Positions 33,983 through 43,375 of a stretch of DNA of 64,000 nucleotides are shown piece by piece. Where the stretch lies: the NCBI RefSeq assembly GCF_029714185.1, contig NZ_CP121671.1:2108001-2172000 (forward strand), in the 5' to 3' direction. The position numbers and the translations under genes were made by a program. The stretch's first letter is position 1; every line of letters starts with the position of its first letter. The notes beneath the pieces are model-generated. The model saw only the letters and a program-made list of their open reading frames with translations, searched no databases and was not told the DNA's origin. This DNA comes from Halobacillus naozhouensis. Lineage in GTDB: Bacteria > Bacillota > Bacilli > Bacillales > Halobacillaceae.

Positions 33983-36436
33983 TTGGCTGAGGCAGAAAAG
34001 TTTTTAGATTTACCATTAGAAGAAGTATTAGGCGACCGCTTTGGCCGCTATAGTAAGTATATTATTCAAGAACGCGCACTCCCAGATGCCCGTGACGGAT
34101 TAAAGCCGGTTCAGCGTCGGATTTTGTATGCGATGCATCAAGAGAAAAATACGCATGATAAGCCCTATCGGAAGTCGGCTAAAACCGTTGGTACCGTTAT
34201 CGGGAACTATCACCCGCACGGGGATTCATCTGTCTATGAGGCGATGGTCCGCCTGAGCCAGGACTGGAAAGTGCGCAAATCGCTGATTGAAATGCATGGG
34301 AATAACGGAAGTGTCGATGGAGACCCTCCCGCTGCTATGCGTTATACAGAAGCAAGGTTATCAAGTATCTCTTCAGAATTACTTAGAGACATTGAAAAAG
34401 ACACGGTGGAACACATTCCAAACTTCGATGACACAATTCAAGAGCCCACTGTATTACCGGCTAAGTTTCCTAATTTATTAGTCAACGGATCGACAGGTAT
34501 CTCTGCAGGCTACGCAACGGAAATCCCGCCTCATAACATTGGGGAAGTCATCGATGCCGTGATCATGAAGATTGATAAGCCTGATGCTGACGTAGAAAAG
34601 TTAATGACAAAGCTAAAAGGACCTGACTTTCCAACGGGTGGAACCATTCAGGGGATTGAGGGGCTAAGGAAAGCTTATGAGACTGGTAAGGGCAAAATTG
34701 TTCTGCGTGGGCGTGCAGCGATCCAGTCCTTACGTGGTGGTCGTGAGCAAATTGTCATTGACGAAATCCCTTATGAAGTAAATAAAGCTACTTTAGTGAA
34801 GAGGATGGATGAGCTTCGTATTGATCGAAAAGTAGAGGGTATTTCTGAAGTTCGTGATGAAACAGATCGAACTGGTATGAGGATCGTTATCGAACTAAAG
34901 AAAGATGCCAATAGTGAAGGCGTCCTCAATTACTTGTATAAGCATACAGATTTGCAAATCACCTACAATTTTAATATGGTTGCTATCCATGATCGCACAC
35001 CTAAATTGCTAAGCTTACCGCTGATGTTAGATGCATACATTAAGCATCAGCGTGAAGTGGTGACGCGCCAGTCTTTGTATGATTTAAACAAGGCAAAGCG
35101 CCGTGCCCATATTGTGGAAGGTCTTATCAAAGCGATTTCGATACTGGATGATGTGATTGCCACGATCCGAAGTTCAAACGACAAACAGGATGCGAAGAAG
35201 CAATTGATAGCGGCCTATGACTTTACAGAAGAACAAGCTGAGGCTATTGTAACCTTGCAGCTTTACCGACTAACCAATACAGACATAACAGAGCTGCAAA
35301 ATGAAGCAGAGGATCTTAGAAAAAGAATCAATTATTTAGAGAAATTGTTAGCGAGTGAACATGAACTCTTTAAAGTCATCAAGGCAGATCTCCGTGCAAT
35401 GAAAAAGCAGTATAATGATAGTCGCTTGACACAAATCGAAGAAAAAATACAAGAATTGAAGGTCGATCTTGAGGTAACCGTCGCAAGCGAAGATGTGCTT
35501 GTTTCTGTTACAAAAGATGGCTATATTAAACGGACAAGCTTACGTTCTTATGCTGCCTCGAATGGCAAAGATTTTGCTATTAAGGATGGAGACCATATTC
35601 TCAGATTGTCTGAGGTCAACACGACAGACAACTTGCTGCTGTTTACGAACCTCGGGAAGTATTTATTTATACCTGTCCACAAGCTTCCAGACATTCGATG
35701 GAAAGATCTCGGTCAGCATATCGCAAATATTGTTTCGATTGAGAAGGAAGAATATATTGTAGAGGCATTGCCAATCCGGGAATTTAATGATGGCGAATAC
35801 TTGATTTTCTTTACGAAAAACGGAATGGTCAAGAAAAGCGACCTGAATTTATATCAGGCACAGCGGCATTCCAAGCCATTAGTTGCGGTAAACTTAAAAG
35901 GAGCAGATGAAGTTGTAGATGTCCATGCCACTTCTGGAGATGCTCATTTGTTTATCGCCTCAAATAAGGCTTATGGACTCTGGTATCATGAGGAAGAAGT
36001 GAATCCGGTCGGACAGCGGGCAGCAGGGGTAAAAGCGATTCAACTTAAAGAAGGTGAACACATCGTTTCCGGACAAGCATTTGATGCTGCAAAAGACCCG
36101 TCTGTCGTCATTACCACCCATCGGGCTGCAGTCAAACGAATGCGGTTGAAGGAATTTGAACAAACTTCAAGAGCGAAACGTGGAGTTATTATGCTAAGGG
36201 AACTGAAAAAGAACCCGCATAGAGTCATCGATTTGCATGTCGTTTCAGCTCAGGATCAACTCGTTATAAAAACAGAGAAAGAAGAATTGATTACCGTAAA
36301 CCCTATGGACTTTAAGGCCAATGACCGTTACAGTAATGGTTCGTATGTTTTAGATACGGAACAAAGCGGTCAAGTAACAGAGGCCTGGGTTCAGCCGGAA
36401 TATGAAACACCTTTTGCTACAGAAGACGAAAAGTAG
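33983..36436 (+). CDS. parC: DNA topoisomerase IV subunit A
   Basis: DNA-breaking subunit. 817 residues; catalytic tyrosine Y121 in MRYTEARLS, preceded by the quinolone region HPHGDSSVYEAMVRLSQ near 75-90 (S80-type serine present). The C-terminal beta-pinwheel begins about residue 500. TTG 33983 start after AAGGGGGA. Second gene of the SOS-controlled parEC operon. Confidence 0.97.
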   Translation: MAEAEKFLDLPLEEVLGDRFGRYSKYIIQERALPDARDGLKPVQRRILYAMHQEKNTHDKPYRKSAKTVGTVIGNYHPHGDSSVYEAMVRLSQDWKVRKSLIEMHGNNGSVDGDPPAAMRYTEARLSSISSELLRDIEKDTVEHIPNFDDTIQEPTVLPAKFPNLLVNGSTGISAGYATEIPPHNIGEVIDAVIMKIDKPDADVEKLMTKLKGPDFPTGGTIQGIEGLRKAYETGKGKIVLRGRAAIQSLRGGREQIVIDEIPYEVNKATLVKRMDELRIDRKVEGISEVRDETDRTGMRIVIELKKDANSEGVLNYLYKHTDLQITYNFNMVAIHDRTPKLLSLPLMLDAYIKHQREVVTRQSLYDLNKAKRRAHIVEGLIKAISILDDVIATIRSSNDKQDAKKQLIAAYDFTEEQAEAIVTLQLYRLTNTDITELQNEAEDLRKRINYLEKLLASEHELFKVIKADLRAMKKQYNDSRLTQIEEKIQELKVDLEVTVASEDVLVSVTKDGYIKRTSLRSYAASNGKDFAIKDGDHILRLSEVNTTDNLLLFTNLGKYLFIPVHKLPDIRWKDLGQHIANIVSIEKEEYIVEALPIREFNDGEYLIFFTKNGMVKKSDLNLYQAQRHSKPLVAVNLKGADEVVDVHATSGDAHLFIASNKAYGLWYHEEEVNPVGQRAAGVKAIQLKEGEHIVSGQAFDAAKDPSVVITTHRAAVKRMRLKEFEQTSRAKRGVIMLRELKKNPHRVIDLHVVSAQDQLVIKTEKEELITVNPMDFKANDRYSNGSYVLDTEQSGQVTEAWVQPEYETPFATEDEK

Positions 36437-36440
36437 CCGC

Positions 36441-36472
36441 AAACCCTTCTCAATTGGAGGAGGGTTTTTTTC
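36441..36472 (+). terminator. parC terminator
   Basis: 11-bp stem (one G-U pair) AAACCCTTCTC / GGAGGAGGGTTT-type and a T run. Confidence 0.85.
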
Positions 36473-36536
36473 TAATATTGTTTTTTCTGAAAAATGTGAT
36501 AAACTGAATGTATATTCATAAATGAGGGGATGGTGT

Positions 36537-37169
36537 ATGGCTAAATTACGGGATACAATCATAGAAACGTCTCTCATATTATTTGAACAACATGGCTTCC
36601 ATGGTGTAACGGTCAATCAAATTGTTAGAGCTTCTCATACATCAAAGGGAGGATTTTATCACCATTTCAAGTCTAAAGACGAGCTTCTTTTTGTCATCCA
36701 CGATACCTTTATTACATATGTCCTGAAAGAGGCAAAAGCCGCCAACCATACACATACTTCACCTGTTGATAAGATCCAGTCGATCGTCCGTGCTTTCGTA
36801 AAAGTATTTGATTTATATAAACCGCATATTTCTGTTTTTTATCAGGAAAATCTGTATTTAAAGCCGAAATATGAAAATCAAATCAAGCAGAAACGCGATC
36901 AATTTAAGCAAATGGTGTTGCAAGTGGTGGAAGAGGGACAGCAGCTTGGTCACTTTAGAAAAGAATTACCGGCGATCATTACCAGTATGGCGATTTTAGG
37001 GATGGTGAACTGGATATATAAGTGGTATAAGGAAGATGGTGATAACAACATTGAGCAGATTGCCGATGTTTATGTGGACTTAATTCTTCATGCATTGCTG
37101 CCGACAGCAGAGGAGGAAGGGTATCGACAAACCATGATACAGGTTCCTTTTTTTTACTCTTCAAAGTAA
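36537..37169 (+). CDS. TetR/AcrR-family regulator of the leucine/fatty acid module
   Basis: 210-residue repressor. N-terminal TetR HTH spans about residues 7-53 (VTVNQIVRASHTSKGGFYHHFKSKDEL, shown here in parts: VTVNQIVRA and GGFYHHF). The C-terminal ligand domain is of unknown specificity; acyl-CoA is plausible by context. ATG 36537 follows GAGGGG. It is transcribed just ahead of the acyl-CoA dehydrogenase operon, with an inverted-repeat operator between them at 37201. Likely represses that operon. Confidence 0.85.
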   Translation: MAKLRDTIIETSLILFEQHGFHGVTVNQIVRASHTSKGGFYHHFKSKDELLFVIHDTFITYVLKEAKAANHTHTSPVDKIQSIVRAFVKVFDLYKPHISVFYQENLYLKPKYENQIKQKRDQFKQMVLQVVEEGQQLGHFRKELPAIITSMAILGMVNWIYKWYKEDGDNNIEQIADVYVDLILHALLPTAEEEGYRQTMIQVPFFYSSK

Positions 37170-37200
37170 CCGCTTACAGGATTATTTTTTTGGCTAATAC

Positions 37201-37218
37201 AGACCAACTGGTCGGTCT
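37201..37218 (+). promoter_or_regulatory. putative TetR-type operator
   Basis: Imperfect 18-bp palindrome AGACCAACTGGTCGGTCT, right after a possible -10 (TAATAC, 37195-37200) and 22 bases before the dehydrogenase start. Form and place fit a TetR-family site. Confidence 0.65.
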
Positions 37219-37239
37219 TTCACATTAAGGAGGAGCATT

Positions 37240-38382
37240 ATGAATTTCGAATTAACGAAAGAACAGGAAATGACAAGGAAAATGGTCAGGGATTTTGCGG
37301 ATGGGGTTATTCGGCCGCGAGCAATTGAAATTGATGTAAATGCAGAGTTTCCAAGGGACATTTTTGATGAAATGGGTAATTTGGGACTGCTCGGTATCCC
37401 ATTCCCGGAAGAATATGGCGGATCCGGGGGGGATACTGTTTCGTATGCGCTTGCTGTGGAGGAAATTGGCAAGGTTTGCGGGTCAACAGGGCTAAGTTAT
37501 GCAGCAGCTGTATCCCTCGGAGCGAGTCCTCTGTATTATTTCGGGACTGAGGAGCAAAAGCAACAATACTTAACGCCTCTGGCTAAAGGGGAAACACTTG
37601 GTTCTTTCGGCTTAACAGAACCAAATGCCGGATCAGATGCTGGTGGAACGAAAACCCGCGCCGTTCTAGAAGGTGATCAGTATGTTATCAACGGGGAAAA
37701 ATGCTGGATTACGAATGCTGAGTATGCTGACACCATTACCGTGACAGCCGTTTCAGGAAAAAGGGATGACGGTAAAAATATCATCTCTGCCTTCATTATT
37801 CCAAGGGATACACCTGGCATGAAGATTTCCAGTCCCTATGAAAAAATGGGCGTTCGCGGCTCCAACACATGTGAAATTATTCTCGAGGATGTAAAAGTAC
37901 CAAGAGAAAATATTCTTGGCGACCCTCAGGGTGGTTTTAAACAATTTCTTCATACCCTTGATGGAGGAAGGATTTCCATCGCTGCCTTAGCTGTAGGAAT
38001 TGCGCAAGCATCATTAGATAAGGCGCTCTCTTATGCAAAAGAAAGAAAACAGTTTGGAAAATCAATATCTGATTTTCAAGCCATTCAATTTAAGCTTTCG
38101 GATATGGCTATGGAAGTGGAACTTGCACGAAATATGGTATTAAAGGCAGCCTGGCTTAAGGACCAGAAGAAACCATTTACGAAAGAATCGGCTTATGCCA
38201 AGCTATTTGCATCGGAAACGGCCTTCCGATCTGCCAACCAGGCGATCCAAATTCACGGTGGCTATGGGTACATGCGCGAGTACGAGGTGGAAAGATACTT
38301 AAGAGATGCGAAATTGCTTGAAATTGGGGAAGGTACATCTGAAATCCAACGCTTAGTAATTGCTCGTCAATTAGGCTGTTAA
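37240..38382 (+). CDS. yngJ: acyl-CoA dehydrogenase (isovaleryl-CoA type, YngJ)
   Basis: FAD enzyme, 380 residues, probably oxidising isovaleryl-CoA to 3-methylcrotonyl-CoA. Signatures: FGLTEPNAGSDAGG near 125, CWITNAEYADT near 153, RKQFGKSISDFQAIQ near 268 and IHGGYGYMREYEVERYLRDA near 338. E364 in GEGTSEIQR is at the classic base position of short-chain dehydrogenases. AAGGAGGAG precedes ATG 37240. First gene of the operon ending at 44899, parallel to B. subtilis yngJ-yngE. Confidence 0.92.
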   Translation: MNFELTKEQEMTRKMVRDFADGVIRPRAIEIDVNAEFPRDIFDEMGNLGLLGIPFPEEYGGSGGDTVSYALAVEEIGKVCGSTGLSYAAAVSLGASPLYYFGTEEQKQQYLTPLAKGETLGSFGLTEPNAGSDAGGTKTRAVLEGDQYVINGEKCWITNAEYADTITVTAVSGKRDDGKNIISAFIIPRDTPGMKISSPYEKMGVRGSNTCEIILEDVKVPRENILGDPQGGFKQFLHTLDGGRISIAALAVGIAQASLDKALSYAKERKQFGKSISDFQAIQFKLSDMAMEVELARNMVLKAAWLKDQKKPFTKESAYAKLFASETAFRSANQAIQIHGGYGYMREYEVERYLRDAKLLEIGEGTSEIQRLVIARQLGC

Positions 38383-38403
38383 TATATTTGAGGAGGTTAT
38401 TCC

Positions 38404-40047
38404 ATGTCGTCCCTTTTACAAATGACTGTAGGTGAATTGTTAGAGAAACAGGCGGAAATGTATCCGAATCATGAAGCGATGGTGTATCCGGAATTAAAAC
38501 TGAGGAAAACGTATCGGGAATTTAATGATATGGCAGATAACGCTGCTAAAGGATTAATGGCTCTCGGGGTGGAGAAAGGAGAACATCTGGCTATTTGGTC
38601 TGATAATAAGCCCGAGTGGCTTGTCTCTCAATTTGCAACTGGAAAAATGGGAGCTGTACTCGTTACGGTGAATACGAATTACCGAGCACAGGAACTCGAG
38701 TACCTGCTGAAACAGTCTGACGCCACCACACTCATTCTGGCCGAAGAATTTAAAGGAACATCCTATGTCGATATTTTAAAAGAAATCTGCCCTGAACTGG
38801 ATTCCTCGATCAAAGGAGATTTGCAGAGTGACCGGCTGCCACTTTTGAAAAATGTCATTGTCCTAAGTGACAAAGAATATCCAGGTTGCTTTTCCTGGCA
38901 GGATATCATTGATATGGGTCGTTCAATCTCCTCTGAACAGTTAGACCAGCGAAAGGCATCCTTATCCTATAAAGACGTTATCAATATGCAATATACCTCA
39001 GGAACGACAGGATTCCCTAAAGGGGTAATGCTCAGCCATTACAATATTGTCAATAACGGTAACCAGGTCGCGGATTCTATGAAACTGACAGAGGATGACC
39101 GGTTATGTATCCCGGTTCCTTTCTTCCATTGTTTCGGCTGTGTCTTGGGTACAATGGCAGCAGTAGCGAAGGGTACGACAATGGTTATTTTAGAGCAATT
39201 CAATGCAGAAAAAGTCTTGAAAGCTGTCAAGGAAGAGCGTTGTACAGGTCTCCATGGGGTACCTACGATGTTCATTGCTGAGTTAAATGATCCTAGTTTT
39301 GGAAAGTACAAACCTGACACTTTGAGAACAGGAATCATGGCAGGGTCTACATGTCCGATGGAAGTGATGAAAAATGTGATGAATAATATGGGTGCAGAAG
39401 AAATTACCATTGCTTACGGGCAGACAGAATCGTCTCCTGTAATTACTCAGACAAGGACGGATGATCCGATTGAACGCAAGGTAGGTTCCGTCGGGCGAGT
39501 TCATCCAAATGTGGAGCTAAAAGTAGTCGATCCAGCTACAGGAGAAGAAATCGAGCAAGGAATTCCTGGAGAATTGTGTACTCGAGGTTACTTAGTTATG
39601 GAAGGGTATTACAAAAATGAAGAAGCAACCGCGGCAGCGATTGATCAGGATGGCTGGCTTCATACGGGGGACATTGCTGTGATGGATGCGGAAGGCTATG
39701 TGGAAATTACCGGGAGAATGAAAGATATGATCATTCGTGGCGGTGAAAATATCTATCCGCGTGAAATCGAAGAGTTTTTATATCAATATCCAGACGTTCT
39801 TGATGTTCAGGTCATTGGCGTGCCTGACCAAAAATATGGTGAAGAAATCATGGCGTTTATCATAACGAAAGACAATTCAGAAGCCAGTGAACAAGACATC
39901 CGGACATTCTGTGACGGGCGAATTTCTATGCATAAAATTCCAAAGTATATCAGATTTACAGACGAATACCCGATGACAGCCAGTGGAAAAATCCAAAAGT
40001 TCAAACTGAGAGAAGATGCTATGGATTTCATTAATACTCATTCATAG
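38404..40047 (+). CDS. yngI: fatty/branched acyl-CoA ligase (YngI)
   Basis: 547-residue AMP-forming acyl-CoA synthetase. AMP motif YTSGTTGFPKGVMLSH near 198-213, A5-type YGQTESSP near 338, and TGDIAVMDAEGYVEITGRMKD (parts TGDIAVMD and GRMKDMIIRGGENIYP) near 418-445; catalytic lysine in TASGKIQKF near 527. Activates free carboxylic acids to feed the pathway. RBS AGGAGG. Gap of 21 bases from yngJ. Confidence 0.92.
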   Translation: MSSLLQMTVGELLEKQAEMYPNHEAMVYPELKLRKTYREFNDMADNAAKGLMALGVEKGEHLAIWSDNKPEWLVSQFATGKMGAVLVTVNTNYRAQELEYLLKQSDATTLILAEEFKGTSYVDILKEICPELDSSIKGDLQSDRLPLLKNVIVLSDKEYPGCFSWQDIIDMGRSISSEQLDQRKASLSYKDVINMQYTSGTTGFPKGVMLSHYNIVNNGNQVADSMKLTEDDRLCIPVPFFHCFGCVLGTMAAVAKGTTMVILEQFNAEKVLKAVKEERCTGLHGVPTMFIAELNDPSFGKYKPDTLRTGIMAGSTCPMEVMKNVMNNMGAEEITIAYGQTESSPVITQTRTDDPIERKVGSVGRVHPNVELKVVDPATGEEIEQGIPGELCTRGYLVMEGYYKNEEATAAAIDQDGWLHTGDIAVMDAEGYVEITGRMKDMIIRGGENIYPREIEEFLYQYPDVLDVQVIGVPDQKYGEEIMAFIITKDNSEASEQDIRTFCDGRISMHKIPKYIRFTDEYPMTASGKIQKFKLREDAMDFINTHS

Positions 40048-40058
40048 GAGGGATTGTT

Positions 40059-41414
40059 TTGTTTTCTAAGATATTAATTGCAAACCGCGGTGAAATTGCT
40101 TCAAGAGTGATTCGCACTTGTGCCCGGTTAAATATTAAAACGGTAGCTGTTTACTCAGAAGCTGATCAGCACGCACCCTATGTGGAGGAGGCGGATGAGA
40201 GTTACTTAATTGGTAAACCGCGAGTGAATGAATCGTATTTGAACATCGATAAAATTTTACAAGTTGCTCAAAAATCAGGAGCTGAGGCTATCCACCCAGG
40301 TTACGGACTGTTAAGTGAAAATGCTGATTTCGCCAGAAGGATTCGTGAATCCGGAATCGCTTTTATCGGTCCTTCGGCTGATGTGATGGCTAAAATGGGT
40401 GATAAAATTGCTGCTCGAAACGAAATGAAGCAAGCGGGGGTTCCTATCGTTCCAGGCACCGATGAAGCTGTTGCTAATGCTGAAGCAGCGAAAGACATCG
40501 CTAAAGACTTTGGCTATCCGCTTATGCTTAAAGCAGCAGCAGGTGGTGGCGGAATCGGTATGCAGACTGTTCAAAGTGATGAAGAACTTGAGAAAGCTTT
40601 TGAAAGCAACCAGAAGCGTGCAGAAACGTTTTTCGGCGATGGCAAAATGTTTATCGAAAAGCAGATTATCGACCCAAGACACATCGAAATTCAAGTATTG
40701 GCTGATGAGTTCGGCAATGCTGTGCACTTATTTGAGCGGGAATGTTCGATTCAGCGTAGACACCAAAAAGTTGTTGAAGAAGCGCCATCTCCTTTTTTAT
40801 CGAACGAAACGAGGCAGCGCATGGGAGAAAGTGCACTTAAAGCTGTAAATTCCCTGGGCTATACGAATGCGGGTACGATTGAATTTCTAGTAGATGAAGA
40901 AGAAAATTACTATTTTCTAGAAATGAATACACGTCTTCAGGTGGAGCATCCGGTTACGGAGGAAATCACTGGCTTGGACCTTGTAGAACAACAGCTGCGG
41001 ATTGCTGCAAGAGAGAAGCTCACAATCAAACAGAGCGATCTTTCCATTCAAGGCCATGCGATTGAAGTACGTATCTATGCGGAAGATTCCAATACTTTTT
41101 TCCCGTCGCCAGGGCAAATAACCAACTTAGTGTTGCCGCAAGGAGAAGGAATTCGTCATGAATTGGCTGTCCATGGTGATTCACAAGTGACGCCTTTTTA
41201 TGATCCCATGATTGCAAAGCTCGTCGTAAGAGGACCCTCTCGTGAGGAAGCGATTGATCGGCTGACCAAAGCCCTTCACCAATATGACGTGCAGGGGATT
41301 AAAAGTAATGTCATGATGTTAAAACGCATCATCACACATGAGAAATTCAAACAAGGTGACACGAAAACATCCTTTATTGAAAACTACTATTTACCAACAC
41401 TTACAAATCACTAA
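40059..41414 (+). CDS. yngHA: biotin carboxylase subunit of an acyl-CoA carboxylase (YngHA)
   Basis: 451 residues, ATP-grasp biotin carboxylase. Motifs: ILIANRGEIASRVIRT at the start, the ATP loop AAAGGGGIGMQ near 160-170, EMNTRLQVEHPVTEE near 288-302. It carboxylates the biotin on the adjacent 70-residue carrier. Start TTG 40059 with AGGAGGG. Context (carboxyltransferase at 43376, HMG-CoA lyase) points to methylcrotonyl-CoA carboxylase instead of acetyl-CoA carboxylase. Confidence 0.93.
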   Translation: MFSKILIANRGEIASRVIRTCARLNIKTVAVYSEADQHAPYVEEADESYLIGKPRVNESYLNIDKILQVAQKSGAEAIHPGYGLLSENADFARRIRESGIAFIGPSADVMAKMGDKIAARNEMKQAGVPIVPGTDEAVANAEAAKDIAKDFGYPLMLKAAAGGGGIGMQTVQSDEELEKAFESNQKRAETFFGDGKMFIEKQIIDPRHIEIQVLADEFGNAVHLFERECSIQRRHQKVVEEAPSPFLSNETRQRMGESALKAVNSLGYTNAGTIEFLVDEEENYYFLEMNTRLQVEHPVTEEITGLDLVEQQLRIAAREKLTIKQSDLSIQGHAIEVRIYAEDSNTFFPSPGQITNLVLPQGEGIRHELAVHGDSQVTPFYDPMIAKLVVRGPSREEAIDRLTKALHQYDVQGIKSNVMMLKRIITHEKFKQGDTKTSFIENYYLPTLTNH

Positions 41415-41426
41415 GGAGGAAGAACA

Positions 41427-41639
41427 ATGAACGAAGTAAAAGCATCTATGGCAGGTAGCGTATGGAAGATTGTAGCTCAAGCAGGAGATCAAGTGAAAAG
41501 CGGGGAAGACATCGCGATTTTAGAATCGATGAAAATGGAAATCCCGATCCCTTCGGAGGCTGATGGAACTGTAAAAGAATTGAAAGTATCTGAAGGCGAT
41601 TTTGTCAATGAAGGTGACGTTATTGCGATTATCGAATAA
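41427..41639 (+). CDS. yngHB: biotin carrier protein (YngHB)
   Basis: 70-residue biotinyl/lipoyl domain. K36 in ESMKME is the biotin site; surrounding AMAGSVWKIV-type and VNEGDVIAIIE strands complete the barrel. The family is usually fused to the carboxylase in proteobacterial LiuD; here it is separate, as in Bacillus. AAGGAGGAAG precedes ATG 41427. Confidence 0.95.
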   Translation: MNEVKASMAGSVWKIVAQAGDQVKSGEDIAILESMKMEIPIPSEADGTVKELKVSEGDFVNEGDVIAIIE

Positions 41640-41654
41640 ATAGGAGCGGGTAAG

Positions 41655-42551
41655 ATGTTAAAGTGGCCGGAAAAAGTCACCGTTAAAGAGGTGGGCCCTC
41701 GTGATGGGCTGCAAAACGAAAAGGTGAGTATCGCTACAGAGGACAAGATCGAATGGATCAATCAATTATCTGAGGCAGGCTATGATTATATTGAAATTAG
41801 CTCGTTCGTCCATCCGAAATGGATTCCTCAGCTGAAGGATGCAAGAGAAGTTGCGAAAGGAATTACCCGTGAAAAAGGGATTACTTATGCGGCGCTTGTG
41901 CCCAACATGAAAGGTCTTGAAACAGCTCTTGCAACCAATGTAGATGAAATATCTGTGTTCATGTCTGCAAGTGAATCTCATAACAAAAACAATATTAATA
42001 AATCTATTGAAGAAACATATCCAGTACTTGAAGAAGTCGTCAAAGAAGCTAAGGTGAATAACAAACGAGTACGGGGATATGTATCGACAGTGTTTGGGTG
42101 TCCTTATGAAGGGGATATTTCACTAAATCAGGTGTTGAGTGTATCCAACCGGCTGTTTGACATGGGAATTAACGAGCTGTCGCTTGGAGACACGATTGGT
42201 GTTGCTAACCCACATCAAGTTGATGAGACACTTCAATTTTTAAATGGAAAACTAGATTTATCAAAGATAGCCATGCATTTTCATAATACGCAAGGTATGG
42301 CTTTGGCCAATGTCCTCATTTCCTTACAGCATGATATTCGTATCTTTGACGGCTCCTTAGGAGGGCTAGGCGGCTGTCCATATGCGAAAGGAGCGTCTGG
42401 AAATTTAGCGACAGATGATTTAGTTCATATGCTTGAATCGATGGGAATTAAAACGGGAATTGACCAAGCTAATTTGCTGGAAGCGGCGAGCTACATTCAA
42501 GATAAACTTGGCAAATCCCTGCCGAGTCATCAGATGCATGTGAATAAATGA
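41655..42551 (+). CDS. yngG: hydroxymethylglutaryl-CoA lyase (YngG)
   Basis: 298 residues; cleaves HMG-CoA to acetoacetate and acetyl-CoA, the last leucine step. TIM-barrel motifs: KEVGPRDGLQNEK near 11, SLGDTIGVANPHQ near 177, metal-binding HFHNTQGMALAN near 209, and the active-site loop GGLGGCPYAKGASGN with C241. AGGAGCGGG precedes ATG 41655. Confidence 0.95.
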   Translation: MLKWPEKVTVKEVGPRDGLQNEKVSIATEDKIEWINQLSEAGYDYIEISSFVHPKWIPQLKDAREVAKGITREKGITYAALVPNMKGLETALATNVDEISVFMSASESHNKNNINKSIEETYPVLEEVVKEAKVNNKRVRGYVSTVFGCPYEGDISLNQVLSVSNRLFDMGINELSLGDTIGVANPHQVDETLQFLNGKLDLSKIAMHFHNTQGMALANVLISLQHDIRIFDGSLGGLGGCPYAKGASGNLATDDLVHMLESMGIKTGIDQANLLEAASYIQDKLGKSLPSHQMHVNK

Positions 42552-42575
42552 ATTTAGTAACGGAGGTGTATTTCT

Positions 42576-43355
42576 TTGAGTTCATTAGTTAATCTTGACA
42601 TCACGGATGAACGAATTGGATATCTTACGTTAAATAGACCTGGGGCTGCGAATAGTCTGTCTACTGCTTTATTAGACGAGCTTGCCAGCGCCCTGGAAGA
42701 AGTAAAACGTTCTGACGCCAATGTATTAGTTGTGACGGGGAGCGGTGAGAAAGCCTTCTGTGCAGGGGCTGACTTAAAGGAAAGGGCTGGGATGTCAGAG
42801 TATAAAGTCGTTCGAACCGTGGAGAAAATCGGTGATACGATCCGTAAGCTGGAGCAAGTTGAGATCCCAACCATTGCTATGATTAACGGAGCGGCGTATG
42901 GAGGAGGGCTGGAGCTTGCTCTTGCCTGTGACCTTCGAGTGATGACCTCACATGCTAAGATTGGTCTAACCGAAACGTCATTAGCAATTATTCCAGGCGC
43001 GGGCGGTACCCAGCGGCTAACTCGCTTAATCGGCTTAGGCAGAGCGAAAGAAATGATTTTTACCGCGAAACCGATCCAGGCTGATAAAGCCCTAACTATT
43101 GGTTTAGTTGAGGGAGTTTACACAGGTGGTGAGCTAAGAGATGAAACTTATGCTCTTGCTGCCCAAATAGCCAAAAATGGCCCAATTGCGCTAAAACAAG
43201 CTAAGAGAGCGATCCAAAATGGCAGTCAAACGGATCTGGCAACGGGACTTGAAATTGAGCGGATGTGTTACCAGCGAACCATTCCGACTGAAGACAGGAT
43301 CGAAGGACTGCAAGCTTTTAAAGAGAAACGAAAACCTCAATATACAGGTAAATAA
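42576..43355 (+). CDS. yngF: enoyl-CoA hydratase/methylglutaconyl-CoA hydratase (YngF)
   Basis: 259-residue crotonase-fold enzyme, by context hydrating 3-methylglutaconyl-CoA to HMG-CoA. Oxyanion loops: AFCAGADLKERAGM near 59-72 and MINGAAYGGGLELALACD near 103-120; catalytic glutamates fall in GGLELAL and GLTETSLAIIPGAGG. TTG 42576 start with GGAGGTG. Between hmgL-type and carboxyltransferase genes. Confidence 0.92.
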   Translation: MSSLVNLDITDERIGYLTLNRPGAANSLSTALLDELASALEEVKRSDANVLVVTGSGEKAFCAGADLKERAGMSEYKVVRTVEKIGDTIRKLEQVEIPTIAMINGAAYGGGLELALACDLRVMTSHAKIGLTETSLAIIPGAGGTQRLTRLIGLGRAKEMIFTAKPIQADKALTIGLVEGVYTGGELRDETYALAAQIAKNGPIALKQAKRAIQNGSQTDLATGLEIERMCYQRTIPTEDRIEGLQAFKEKRKPQYTGK

Positions 43356-43375
43356 TCAATAAGGCGGTGGACAAA